Shown: one piece after another, positions 45,339-53,266 of the stretch
Layout of the letters: each line of letters begins with the position of its first letter
Position numbering within the stretch: the stretch's first letter is position 1
Assembly: GCA_022616435.1 (NCBI GenBank)
Contig: JAKEET010000101.1
Location: 1 to 64,000, forward strand
Source of the DNA: Gemmataceae bacterium
GTDB lineage: Bacteria; Planctomycetota; Planctomycetia; Gemmatales; Gemmataceae
Direction of reading: 5' to 3'
Length of the DNA: 64,000 bases
The notes under the pieces: generated by a model
What the model saw: only the letters and a program-made list of their open reading frames with translations
Told to the model about the DNA's origin: nothing
The model's database searches: none
Program-made: the position numbers and the translations under genes

Positions 45339-45358
45339 AGGTTGAAAACCCAACCTAC
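45339..45358. repeat. Short palindromic repeat between sigma and kinase genes
   Basis: AGGTTGAAAACCCAACCTAC is the reverse complement of an element almost identical to that at 8641-8663. It lies in the 147-base divergent promoter region, 42 bases upstream of the sigma-factor start. Confidence 0.6.
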
Positions 45359-45443
45359 TTCTTGTTGCGCTCGGCCGATATGTTTAGTAGTATTGAGTTT
45401 ACAGCACGTCGTCGGAGTACACAAGCGCGCGCGGAGCAAGTCG

Positions 45444-48400
45444 ATGACCTGTCCAAGCGACGAAGAACTGCTCGCGTTCCACCTGGGCGATTTAGCCGAC
45501 GCGCGGATCGCCGCGGTCGGCGAGCATCTGACGAATTGCCTGCATTGCGAGCAGCAGGCGCGGCAGTACGACAGTCTGAATGACACGGCATTGCTGGCCC
45601 TGCGGCAAAGCATCGACACGGGCTCGAGGACCCAGGTGTTCGGGGCCGATCCGCCGCGTGCGTCTCCTACGGCGGCCCCGGACATTCCCGGCTACGAGGT
45701 CCTTGGCCTGGTTGGCCGCGGCGGCATGGGGCTGGTCTGGAAGGCCCGGCACCGCCGCCTCGACCGCCTCGTCGCCTTGAAGTGTCTCCGCGCCGACAGC
45801 ACGGCCAGCCTGGAGCGCTTTCAGGCCGAAGCCCAGGCCGTCGCCCGCCTCTCCCATCCCAACATCGTGCAAATCTTCGAGGTTGGCGAATGGCAAGGCC
45901 AGCCGTTCTTGACGCTGGAGTTCCTCGACGGCGGCACGCTCGCCGACCATCTGGCCGGCAAACCGCAGGACGTCCGCGCCAGCGCCCTGCTCTTGCAAAC
46001 CCTGGCCCGCGCCGTCCACTACGCCCACACTCGCCGCATCGTGCATCGCGATTTGAAACCGGCCAACATCCTGTTGCAGATTGCGGATTGCAGATTGCAG
46101 ATTGAAAGCACACAAGACATGAGCCCAGCCGAAGCCAAATCCGCAATCTGCGATCTGCAATCGGCAATTCCGAAAGTCGCCGACTTCGGCATCGCCAAAC
46201 ACCTGCAGGTCTCGGGGCAGACCCGCGAGGGGGACATCTGCGGCACGGCCCGCTACATGGCCCCGGAGCAAGCCATCGGCAACACGTCGGCCGTCGGACC
46301 CGGCAGCGACATCTACAGCCTGGGCGTGATCCTCTACGAGATGCTGACCGGCCGCGTGCCGCACCACGGCGCCACCGACCTGGATACGGTGCTCTTGGTA
46401 CACGCCGAAGAACCGGTGCCGCCGCGGCGGCTGCAACCCGGATTGCCGCGCGACCTCGACACGATCTGTTTGAAGTGCTTGCGGAAGCAGCCCCACGCCC
46501 GCTATGCCAGCGCGGCCGAGCTGGCCGATGACCTGGGCCGGTTCCTGGCCGGCGAACCGGTCCGGGCCCGGCCGCTTGGCCTGTGGGAGCGGGGCGTCAA
46601 ATGGGTGCGGCGCCGGCCCGCGCTGGCGGCGCTGCTGGCCGTCAGTTTCGCCGCCGTGCTCAGCCTGATTGCCGGCACGATCGTCCACAACACCCGCCTG
46701 AGCGCGGCTCTGCTGGATGCCCAGACCAACCTGGAGAAGGCCCGGCTCGCGGAGGAACAGGCTCGACAAGCCGAGCGCGAAACGACGCGGCAGCTCGCCA
46801 TGGCCCACATCAGCGACGCCCAGGCGCGGCGCCAGAGCGGCCTGATGGGTCGGCGCTTCAAGAGTCTCGAGTCGCTCCACCACGCGGCCGAGCTGCTCCG
46901 CGCCCTGGGGCTGCTCGACAAGCAACGAACCCTCGAGCTGCGCAACGAGGCCATCGCCTGTCTGGCGCTCGCCGACCTGAAACCGGGGAAGCCCTGGCCC
47001 CGGGATCGCGGCTGGTCCCGGCCCTGCGACTTCCATCCGACGTTGCAGTGTTATGCGGTTCACTGCGCTGCCGATGACATTCCGGGGCAACCCAATGTTC
47101 ATCGGGGTGATTTGAGTGTCCGCCGGGTCGCGGATGACCAGGAGGTTGCCTTCTTGCCCGGGTTCGGAATACGGGCCGTCGCCGCCGAGTTCAGCCCCGA
47201 CGGCCGCTACCTGGCCGCGCACTACGAATGGGGTCAACGCCATAACTACGTGTGGGACCTGAGAAGCCGCACCGCGATCCTGAAAATGCCCCAGAGCAGT
47301 CCGAGTTTCCCGTCCTTCAGTCCGGATAGCCGGCGGGTGGCCATCGCCCGTCCGGATCACTCGATCCGCATCCATGAACTGCCTTCGGGCGCCATCTGGA
47401 AGGACGTGCGGCCGGGACTGCCGGTGAGCTCCGGGTGCTTCTATTCGGTGTGTTTCCAGCCGGGCGGCCGCCGCGTCGCCGTCCTCAGCGGCGGCACGAT
47501 TCAGCTCCGCGATGTGGACAGCGGCACGGAGGTCGCGAGGTTCCAGCACCCGGACTCTGTACTCCGGCTGGCGTGGCGAAGCGACGGCAAGGTGTTCGCG
47601 ACCGGTTGCATTGACCACGACATCTATCTCTGGGACGTGGCGAACCCGGCTCAGCCGCTGCGGATTCTGAAGGGCCACTTTGGACCCGTGGTGAACCTCG
47701 CCTTCAGCCACGGCGGCGACCTGCTCTTCTCGAACAGCTGGGATTCGACGGATCGGCTCTGGAATGCCACGACCGGCCAATTCCTCCTCAGCAGGCCCGG
47801 CGGCGTCTATCACCGGCACCACTTCGGTCCGAATGACCAGATGCTCGCGGACGGCTGGGGACTGGCCACCGGCCGAGAATGCCGCACCTTCGTCGGGCAA
47901 AAAAGCTTGAGTTGGGTCGCGATCAGCCCCAAGGGCCGGCTCATGGCCTCGGTGTGCGCGGACGGCGTGCAGCTCAGGGACCTGGAGGCCGCCCGCGAAG
48001 GCGACAAGCTCCTCGAAACGCTTCGGGTCGGTTCATCGCTCGCCGTCCACTTTGACCCGACGGGCGACAGCCTGATCACGGACAGCAAGTGGGCCGGCCT
48101 GCAACGCTGGCCGATCGCCGCGGACCCGCACACCGGCGGCTTGCGAATCGGCCCGCCGCAAGGCCTCGGCATTCCCGCCGGATCGGATCCTGATTTCGCG
48201 CTGAGCGCCGATGGCCGGCTCATCGCTCACAGCCCGCAGCGAGGCAAGATCGTGCTCTGCGACCTGCGGGATCCCGGCCGACAGCTCCTCATCGAAAGCC
48301 CCTTCATGCGGGCCGCTGCCCTGAGCCGGGATGGCCGCTGGCTGGCGACCGGGAACTGGCAGGGACGGGGCGTGAAGGTCTGGGATGCGCAGACGGGGAA

Positions 48401-48890
48401 GCTGGCCCAATCTCTCGACCTGGGCCAGCTCACGGAGGGAACGGCCTGGCCGGCCTTCAGCCCCGATGGCAAGTGGCTGGTGACCGGCGGCTTCTCGGAA
48501 TATTGCTTCTGGGAGGTCGGATCGTGGCAGAAGAAACACGTCCTTCCCCGCGAACACGCTGGCAGAGCCATCGGCAAGATCGTCTTCGCCCCCGAAGGCT
48601 GCGGCAGCATGGTCGCCGTGCTCCATAGCATGACGGAAGTGCGGCTGATCGATCCCGAGACAGGCCGCGAGTACGCCCGCTTACCCGCGGCCGGCACCCC
48701 CTACTGCTTCAGCACCGACGGCAGCCGGTTGGTGACCAGCGCCGGCAAAGACGCCTTCCACGTGTGGGACCTTCGCCTCATCCGCAGGCAGCTCCAAGAG
48801 ATGGACCTCGACTGGGACTTGCCGCCGTTCCCGCCGCCGTCCGACCACGCCCAGCCGCTCCGCGTCCGGGTCATCCATTCCGCTTTTTGA
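45444..48890 (+). CDS. Anti-sigma-type zinc finger, Ser/Thr kinase and WD40 fusion
   Basis: ATG at 45444 follows GGAG at 8 bases; 1148 residues. Residues 1-45 (CPSDEELLAFHLGDL..., HLTNCLHC) contain H-x3-C-x2-C, the zinc motif of ZAS anti-sigma factors. The kinase begins near residue 82 (VGRGGMGLVWKA, VALKCL, HRDLKPAN, a true DFG, GTARYMAPEQ). A single helix lies near 392-415, followed by a coiled coil (LEKARLAEEQARQAERETTRQLA), and the rest is WD40-like. An insert of 31 residues, encoded at 46076-46168, separates HRDLKPANILL from KVADFG. The likely partner is the divergent ECF sigma factor. Confidence 0.9.
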   Translation: MTCPSDEELLAFHLGDLADARIAAVGEHLTNCLHCEQQARQYDSLNDTALLALRQSIDTGSRTQVFGADPPRASPTAAPDIPGYEVLGLVGRGGMGLVWKARHRRLDRLVALKCLRADSTASLERFQAEAQAVARLSHPNIVQIFEVGEWQGQPFLTLEFLDGGTLADHLAGKPQDVRASALLLQTLARAVHYAHTRRIVHRDLKPANILLQIADCRLQIESTQDMSPAEAKSAICDLQSAIPKVADFGIAKHLQVSGQTREGDICGTARYMAPEQAIGNTSAVGPGSDIYSLGVILYEMLTGRVPHHGATDLDTVLLVHAEEPVPPRRLQPGLPRDLDTICLKCLRKQPHARYASAAELADDLGRFLAGEPVRARPLGLWERGVKWVRRRPALAALLAVSFAAVLSLIAGTIVHNTRLSAALLDAQTNLEKARLAEEQARQAERETTRQLAMAHISDAQARRQSGLMGRRFKSLESLHHAAELLRALGLLDKQRTLELRNEAIACLALADLKPGKPWPRDRGWSRPCDFHPTLQCYAVHCAADDIPGQPNVHRGDLSVRRVADDQEVAFLPGFGIRAVAAEFSPDGRYLAAHYEWGQRHNYVWDLRSRTAILKMPQSSPSFPSFSPDSRRVAIARPDHSIRIHELPSGAIWKDVRPGLPVSSGCFYSVCFQPGGRRVAVLSGGTIQLRDVDSGTEVARFQHPDSVLRLAWRSDGKVFATGCIDHDIYLWDVANPAQPLRILKGHFGPVVNLAFSHGGDLLFSNSWDSTDRLWNATTGQFLLSRPGGVYHRHHFGPNDQMLADGWGLATGRECRTFVGQKSLSWVAISPKGRLMASVCADGVQLRDLEAAREGDKLLETLRVGSSLAVHFDPTGDSLITDSKWAGLQRWPIAADPHTGGLRIGPPQGLGIPAGSDPDFALSADGRLIAHSPQRGKIVLCDLRDPGRQLLIESPFMRAAALSRDGRWLATGNWQGRGVKVWDAQTGKLAQSLDLGQLTEGTAWPAFSPDGKWLVTGGFSEYCFWEVGSWQKKHVLPREHAGRAIGKIVFAPEGCGSMVAVLHSMTEVRLIDPETGREYARLPAAGTPYCFSTDGSRLVTSAGKDAFHVWDLRLIRRQLQEMDLDWDLPPFPPPSDHAQPLRVRVIHSAF
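46076..46168. repeat. Heptamer palindrome insert in kinase 45444-48890, word GCAGATT
   Basis: The left arm is GCGGATT-GCAGATT-GCAGATT and the right arm AATCCGC-AATCTGC-GATCTGC-AATCGGC, with about 37 bases between. Word and layout match the intergenic array at 9305-9380. It encodes QIADCRLQIE at one end and SAICDLQSAI at the other, 31 codons in frame. Confidence 0.88.
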
Positions 48891-48908
48891 CGGCGGGTGT
48901 CGGCGATG

Positions 48909-49193
48909 TCATGACGGTTGGTCTTGAAGCAGTATCTCGTAGGAGCCGTGCGCCTGGATCACGACGCCATTCTCTTCGAACGCCTGGACCATCACCTTTT
49001 CCGCTTCGACATCCATTGTGGTTTCCGGCGCCATGTGGGCGGTGCTCAGGTTCCCGCCGATGACGAATTCCACCTGCACCTTTGCGTCTTCGGTGGTCAC
49101 GCGGACGTGCCTGTGGGTCTTGCCCGCGTAGATCAGGTGAGCGGGGTCGCTCTTGACCACCTTCCAGATGCCGCGCGTCCAGTGTTCTGGCAT
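48909..49193 (-). CDS. Small protein of unknown function
   Basis: From ATG at 49193, with GGAGG at 5-6 bases, the product is 94 residues: MPEHWTRGIWKVVKSDPAH, then HRHVRVTTEDAKVQVEFVIGGNLS and EKVMVQAFEENGVVIQAHGSYEILL. It is acidic, soluble and without export signal. A longer frame to 49343 would add only repeat-derived sequence (PSHPSPFPQTGKG). It converges with the kinase gene. No family recognised. Confidence 0.6.
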   Translation of the reverse strand: MPEHWTRGIWKVVKSDPAHLIYAGKTHRHVRVTTEDAKVQVEFVIGGNLSTAHMAPETTMDVEAEKVMVQAFEENGVVIQAHGSYEILLQDQPS

Positions 49194-49270
49194 GGAATGC
49201 CTCCACGGTAATTGTGTGCCGAGCCGGCCAAGGCAACTTACGACCGTCCGGGGAAACTGTCCAAGCGAGC

Positions 49271-49312
49271 GCCCTTTTCCGGTCTGCGGAAACGGGGAGG
49301 GATGGGAAGGAT
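49271..49312. repeat. NPSPRGxG-type dispersed repeat, copy 3
   Basis: The CCCTTTTCCGGTCTGCGGAA / ACGGGGAGGGATGGGAAGG segment reads PSHPSPFPQTGKG on the minus strand, the same type of peptide as the copies at 17458 and 54164. Confidence 0.5.
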
Positions 49313-49417
49313 TCTTCGCGCGCCATTCCCGGAAACTTCTCATTACCGGCTCTTCATGACGCTATGGTAGGTCCACCCTCAGTCGATAACTTTGGTGGTG
49401 ATTCAGTTTGGCGCTCC

Positions 49418-49450
49418 AGAAACCCGGTTTCTCGGAGAAAACGGGTTTCT
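49418..49450. repeat. AGAAACCCG palindrome
   Basis: AGAAACCCG (49418-49426) and CGGGTTTCT (49442-49450) flank an inner GTTTCTC/GGAGAAA pair, giving a nested hairpin. Similar AGAAACCCGG-TTTCT elements are known dispersed repeats in several large bacterial genomes. Confidence 0.6.
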
Positions 49451-49593
49451 TCACTGCGGGCCCCAGACAGCCTGTTCTGCGCCCGTTCCCTGGACGAGAG
49501 CAGCTTTCCCGGCTAATCCATGCTGTGCCCGCGCGAACGGAAGCGTACCACCCGTGATCTTGCCGACCTCGTGCCGTTGCGAAAGGAGCCCGA

Positions 49594-50253
49594 ATGCTGC
49601 GAATCTTCATCGGCTTTGACTCGCGTGAGGCCGAGGCGGCCGACGTGCTCGACTACAGCCTGCGCCGCCACAGCTCGATCCCGCTCGACATCCGCTATCT
49701 GAAGCTGGCGGAGCTGGACTTCACCCGGCCGCGCGATCCGCTGCAATCCACCGAGTTCACCTACACTCGCTTCCTGGTCCCGCACCTCTGCGGCTACGAG
49801 GGCACTGCGGTCTTCATGGACTGTGACATGCTCTGCCTGGGCGACATCAAGGAGCTGCACGACCTGGACATGACCGGCCTGGCCCTGCGGGTCGTCAAGC
49901 ACGACTACCGGCCGGCGGCCACGGTCAAGATGGACGGGTGCGTGCAGACGGTCTATCCGCGGAAGAACTGGTCCAGCCTGATGCTCATGAACTGCGCCGA
50001 GCTGAGGCTGTGGACCCCGGAGGTCGTCGCCACGCAGACCGGCGCCTACCTGCACCGCTTCCAGGACGTCCCCGACGACAAGATCGGCGACATCCCCGAC
50101 ACCTGGAACACCCTCGACTGGATGGACGAGCGCACCAAGCTGATCCATTACACCGGCGGCGGCCCGTGGTTCGAACAGTACAAGGACCATCCATACGGCC
50201 GCGTCTGGCTCGACTACCGGGATGCGTGCCGGGCCCGCCGGAATTCCGCGTGA
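49594..50253 (+). CDS. Glycosyltransferase, GT-A type with DxD motif
   Basis: The 219-residue product begins MLRIFIGFDSREAEAADVLDYSL, a beta-alpha opening typical of GT8-like and related nucleotide-sugar transferases. It has a metal-binding DxD in TAVFMDCDMLCLGDI and a late HYTGGGPWF motif, as found in GT8/GT32-like enzymes. A cytoplasmic sugar-nucleotide transferase is expected; donor and acceptor are unknown. It is followed within 27 bases by an unknown gene and then a heptosyltransferase-like gene, so the three probably modify one polysaccharide. Confidence 0.8.
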   Translation: MLRIFIGFDSREAEAADVLDYSLRRHSSIPLDIRYLKLAELDFTRPRDPLQSTEFTYTRFLVPHLCGYEGTAVFMDCDMLCLGDIKELHDLDMTGLALRVVKHDYRPAATVKMDGCVQTVYPRKNWSSLMLMNCAELRLWTPEVVATQTGAYLHRFQDVPDDKIGDIPDTWNTLDWMDERTKLIHYTGGGPWFEQYKDHPYGRVWLDYRDACRARRNSA

Positions 50254-50279
50254 GACCCTCAACATGGAGCGTGGAGGGC

Positions 50280-51170
50280 ATGGAACCATTGCATTCCAAC
50301 ATGGACAGCGTGAACTGGGCGGATGATTACGGCGACGGACCCTTCGCCGCGGACGACATCGCCGATGCCTACGCGGGCATGCATGCGGATGCGCGTCATG
50401 CCGTCGTCGGTTACGTGCCGTCGCGCAAAGCGCATGCCCGGACCGTGTGCACCGCCTTCGTGCAGGGCGCCGGCGGCGTCGTCCGCCAACCGCCCCCGAA
50501 GCGCCTGGTGGCGGGCGCCGCGGCCGCATTCTTCGGGGTGATTGACGCCACGCAGCACCTCTGGCAAGAGGCGCGCGCCGAGGGCCGGGACTGGTACTAC
50601 CTGGACAATGCCTACTTCGACGCCGCCCGCGGCCGGCTCTATCGCGCTACGAAGAATGCCGTGCAATCCAACGGCCGCGAGCGGCCCGACTGGAAACGGT
50701 GGGCCGCGCTGGGCGTGCAGGTCCGGCCCTGGCGGAAGCAAGGACGGCACGTGATCCTGGTGGCGCAATCGCAAACCTACATGCGCGTCGTGGCCGGCTA
50801 TCCGGGCTGGTGGCGCGATGCCCTCGCCGTGCTGAAACGGCACACCGACCGGCCGATCGCCATCCGCGGCTGGCGGGCCAACAAGATGGCGCTGGCGACG
50901 ACCCTGAAAGAAGCGCTGCGCGACTGCTGGGCGCTGGTGACCTGGTCCAGCGCCGCCGCCAATGAAGCGTTGCTGGCGGGCGTGCCGGTGTTCACCGCCG
51001 GCGTTTGCGCCGCCACGCCCATGGGATTGTCGGACTTGACCCGGATCGAATCGCCAATCTATCCCGAGGGCCGCACCGAATGGGCGGCAGGACTCGCCGG
51101 CCGCCAGTGGTCGCTGGACGAATTCCGCGGCGGCACGACCTGGAGAACGCTCAATGGGCTGGGGCGATGA
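50280..51170 (+). CDS. Unknown protein in a glycosyltransferase operon
   Basis: From ATG at 50280 the product is 296 residues, soluble. Features: GYVPSRKAHARTVCTAFVQGAG, DWYYLDNAYFDAARGRLYRATKNA, GRHVILVAQSQTYMRVV, and ALRDCWALVTWSSAAANEALLAGVPVFTAG. The last motif resembles the nucleotide-sugar binding end of GT-B glycosyltransferases (ExxxxGxPV). It overlaps the next gene by 17 bases, so translation is coupled. Most likely a divergent glycosyltransferase or capsule/LPS synthesis protein. Confidence 0.65.
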   Translation: MEPLHSNMDSVNWADDYGDGPFAADDIADAYAGMHADARHAVVGYVPSRKAHARTVCTAFVQGAGGVVRQPPPKRLVAGAAAAFFGVIDATQHLWQEARAEGRDWYYLDNAYFDAARGRLYRATKNAVQSNGRERPDWKRWAALGVQVRPWRKQGRHVILVAQSQTYMRVVAGYPGWWRDALAVLKRHTDRPIAIRGWRANKMALATTLKEALRDCWALVTWSSAAANEALLAGVPVFTAGVCAATPMGLSDLTRIESPIYPEGRTEWAAGLAGRQWSLDEFRGGTTWRTLNGLGR

Positions 51171-51960
51171 AATCATTGTGGCCGGGATGGCGCGGCGACT
51201 CCAGGAACTCAATCCGCTGCCGGTCCGGGTGCTCGACATCCGCGGCAGGCCGCGCTGGCACGAAATCTGGAAAGGCAATCCCCGCATTGCCAAACCCGAT
51301 TTCGCCGGCCCCGTGCAGCCGATCACCAGCGGCGCGGACCGTCGGCCTTACATCGAACGGCAGACCAAACGCCGCTGGATCTGGCGCGAGTGGAGCTGTC
51401 CCGTGGGAGAGGTCTTCCTCACCGCCCGGGAACGCGAGCTCGGCGCCCGCTACCCGGGCCGGGTGATCGTGGAGCCGAACCTGAAGGCTCAGGCCTGCCG
51501 CAACAAGGACTGGGGCTGGTCGCGCTGGGACGCCCTCGTCCGCCAGCTGCTGCGCCGCGGCTTTCCCGTCGCGCAGCTAGGCTCATCGGCCACGCGGCTG
51601 CTGCCCGGCGTCGAATTGATCCGCACCGCCGGTTTCCGCGAGGCCGCCGCCGTCCTCGCCTCAGCGCGGCTGGCGATCCTTCCCGAGGGGGGCCTGCATC
51701 ACGCGGCGGCGGCGCTGGGCATCCCCGCCGTCGTGATCTTCGGCGGCTACATCTCGCCCCGCCAAACCGGCTACGCCCACCACGTCAACCTCTACGCCGG
51801 CGGCAACCCCTGCGGCATGCGCGCCCGCTGCCGGCATTGCGTCGAGGCCATGAACAGCATCCAGCCGGAACAGGTGCTGGAGCATGTGACGATGCAACTC
51901 GATGGCGAACGATGTCAAGCGGGAGTCGCGGGCGAAATGAGAATGGCAGCGTCAGGTTAG
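51154..51960 (+). CDS. GT9/heptosyltransferase-like protein
   Basis: The 268-residue product starts MGWGDEIIVAGMARRLQE, the short GxGDxxxxxxxxxxL opening of GT9 heptosyltransferases, and later has VIVEPNLKAQACRNKDWGW, FREAAAVLASARLAILPEGGLHHAAAALGIPAVVIFGG, the nucleotide-sugar binding block. The C-terminal CGMRARCRHCVEAM contains a Cys cluster. It probably transfers a sugar in outer-membrane or capsule polysaccharide assembly and is coupled to the preceding gene. Confidence 0.8.
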   Translation: MGWGDEIIVAGMARRLQELNPLPVRVLDIRGRPRWHEIWKGNPRIAKPDFAGPVQPITSGADRRPYIERQTKRRWIWREWSCPVGEVFLTARERELGARYPGRVIVEPNLKAQACRNKDWGWSRWDALVRQLLRRGFPVAQLGSSATRLLPGVELIRTAGFREAAAVLASARLAILPEGGLHHAAAALGIPAVVIFGGYISPRQTGYAHHVNLYAGGNPCGMRARCRHCVEAMNSIQPEQVLEHVTMQLDGERCQAGVAGEMRMAASG

Positions 51961-51985
51961 GGGCTCAGGATGGCATCGGTTCCGT

Positions 51986-52360
51986 TCACCTTTTCTTGCC
52001 CGGTTTCTTCTTCGTCGGCTTCGGCTTGAGCGAGGCGACGTAAGCGTAACTCAGGCCGAAGTACCTCTGCAACTCTCTGGTTTTTCTCAGCAGCGAGCCC
52101 GGAACTTCGACGTACTCCTCAAGGACCGCCCCGTGCTGCTCGCAAAGCTTGGTCTTGTACTTCTTGAGGAACGCATCCCGTTCTGCGGCCGGCAACCGGA
52201 GCGCCAAGGTTCCCGTCTTGGTGAGAAAGCTGAACATGTGGCCGTTCAAGGAAGTGTACGGCATGGCGGCGCCTTTCCGCTCAACGCTCGGATTGGTCGC
52301 CACTAACGCTTCGTACAACTCCAGGATGTTGGCCGGTACAGTGGGAGTTGCTTTGCCCAT
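51986..52360 (-). CDS. TfoX-N-like domain protein
   Basis: From ATG at 52360 the product is 124 residues. The central part YTSLNGHMFSFLTKTGTLALRLPAAERDAFLKKYKTKLCEQHG resembles the TfoX/Sxy N-terminal fold, and the C-terminus is Lys/Pro-rich (KPKPTKKKPGKKR), as in many small planctomycete proteins. TfoX_N proteins are often uncharacterised outside competence. The long hairpin at 52378-52483 sits just upstream of the start. Confidence 0.6.
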   Translation of the reverse strand: MGKATPTVPANILELYEALVATNPSVERKGAAMPYTSLNGHMFSFLTKTGTLALRLPAAERDAFLKKYKTKLCEQHGAVLEEYVEVPGSLLRKTRELQRYFGLSYAYVASLKPKPTKKKPGKKR

Positions 52361-52377
52361 GATCCTGCTCGTAGTCA

Positions 52378-52483
52378 GCCGTGCGCATTTCCGCCGCACC
52401 AACCCGAAGCGTAAGCGAGGGATTTCGCCTGCTCCCCTCGCTTACGCTTCGGGTTGGTGCAGCGGAAAATGCGCACGGTTAGA
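52378..52483. repeat. Very long near-perfect hairpin, arms about 43 bases
   Basis: The left arm (starting CCGTGCGCATTTCCGCCGCA, ending GCGTAAGCGAGGG) is reverse-complementary to the right arm with one mismatch and one single-base gap around a 13-base loop. The inner core CCAACCCGAAGCGTAAGCGA is a dispersed palindrome seen in planctomycete genomes. It lies between two genes on the same strand and would be extremely stable as RNA. Confidence 0.9.
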
Positions 52484-52551
52484 TAGTCTCCATCCTCATC
52501 TTCCTCCTCTTCTTCTGCTTTGCCCCGATCGCGTGCGCCAGGCGTTCACGA

Positions 52552-53088
52552 TCACGCAGAACGGAACGCGCGCCGCGTCTCCCACTCCTCCCGCGTGATC
52601 CGGTAAACCAACGCGGCCTTGCCATTCACTTCGGTAGTGCCCTGCAGGCGCTCGCCCAGCCTCTGGGCCACCCGAATCGACGCGGCGTTGTCCGGGTGGA
52701 TCAGGCTGATGACGTGCGGCTGCTGCAGCTGGGTGAAGGCATGTTCGAGAGCCGTTCGGGCCGCTTCGGTGGCATAGCCCCGGCCCCAGAAGGAGCGACG
52801 CAGCATCCAGCCAAGCTCAAAACCGGGCCAGCCCTCGGGATTCCAGAAGCCGACGCGGCCGACCAGGATGCCCGACGACCGTTCCTCCGCGGCCCAGAGG
52901 CCGTAGCCGCGCAAGGACCAGTGACCGACCATCATTGCCAGGTTGCGCCACGCCATCGGCCGGGCCAACGGCTGGCCGTCGCCGATGAAGCGCATGACCA
53001 CGGGATCGCCGCACATCTCCGCGTAGGCGTCGAGGTCCGAGTCGCGGAGCATCCGCAGCGTCAAGCGTTCGGTTTGGAGAGTGACCAT
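52552..53088 (-). CDS. GNAT acetyltransferase, RimJ/RimL type
   Basis: The 178-residue product shows the GNAT fold: LQTERLTLRMLRDSDLDAYAEMCGDP at the start, GRVGFWNPEGWPGFELGWMLRRSFWGRGYATEAARTALEHAF as the acetyl-CoA-binding beta4-alpha3 block (RxxGxGxA variant GRGYAT), and VISLIHPDNAASIRVAQRLGE. The family acetylates protein N-termini, antibiotics or small amines. No partner gene. Confidence 0.9.
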   Translation of the reverse strand: MVTLQTERLTLRMLRDSDLDAYAEMCGDPVVMRFIGDGQPLARPMAWRNLAMMVGHWSLRGYGLWAAEERSSGILVGRVGFWNPEGWPGFELGWMLRRSFWGRGYATEAARTALEHAFTQLQQPHVISLIHPDNAASIRVAQRLGERLQGTTEVNGKAALVYRITREEWETRRAFRSA

Positions 53089-53266
53089 CAGTTGTCGTCC
53101 GCGAGAGTATAGGAGCTAGATGAAGACTACGATTTGGATGATTCAAGAGCATCACCACCCGGAACAACAACATCGGCAATTGCTCCTTGGCCATCAGGCG
53201 CTCCTCATGCTGGGCGATCACGTTGTCCGCGTACAATGGCCCAAGCCTCACGCGCGGGTTTCCCTG

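Larger units (their letters stand above)
49194..49593. other. Intergenic region with two dispersed palindromes
   Basis: No gene was recognised in these 400 bases. They hold an NPSPRG-type element (49271-49312) and an AGAAACCCG/CGGGTTTCT palindrome (49418-49450), so the region looks like a landing site for repeats ahead of the glycosyltransferase cluster. Confidence 0.5.
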
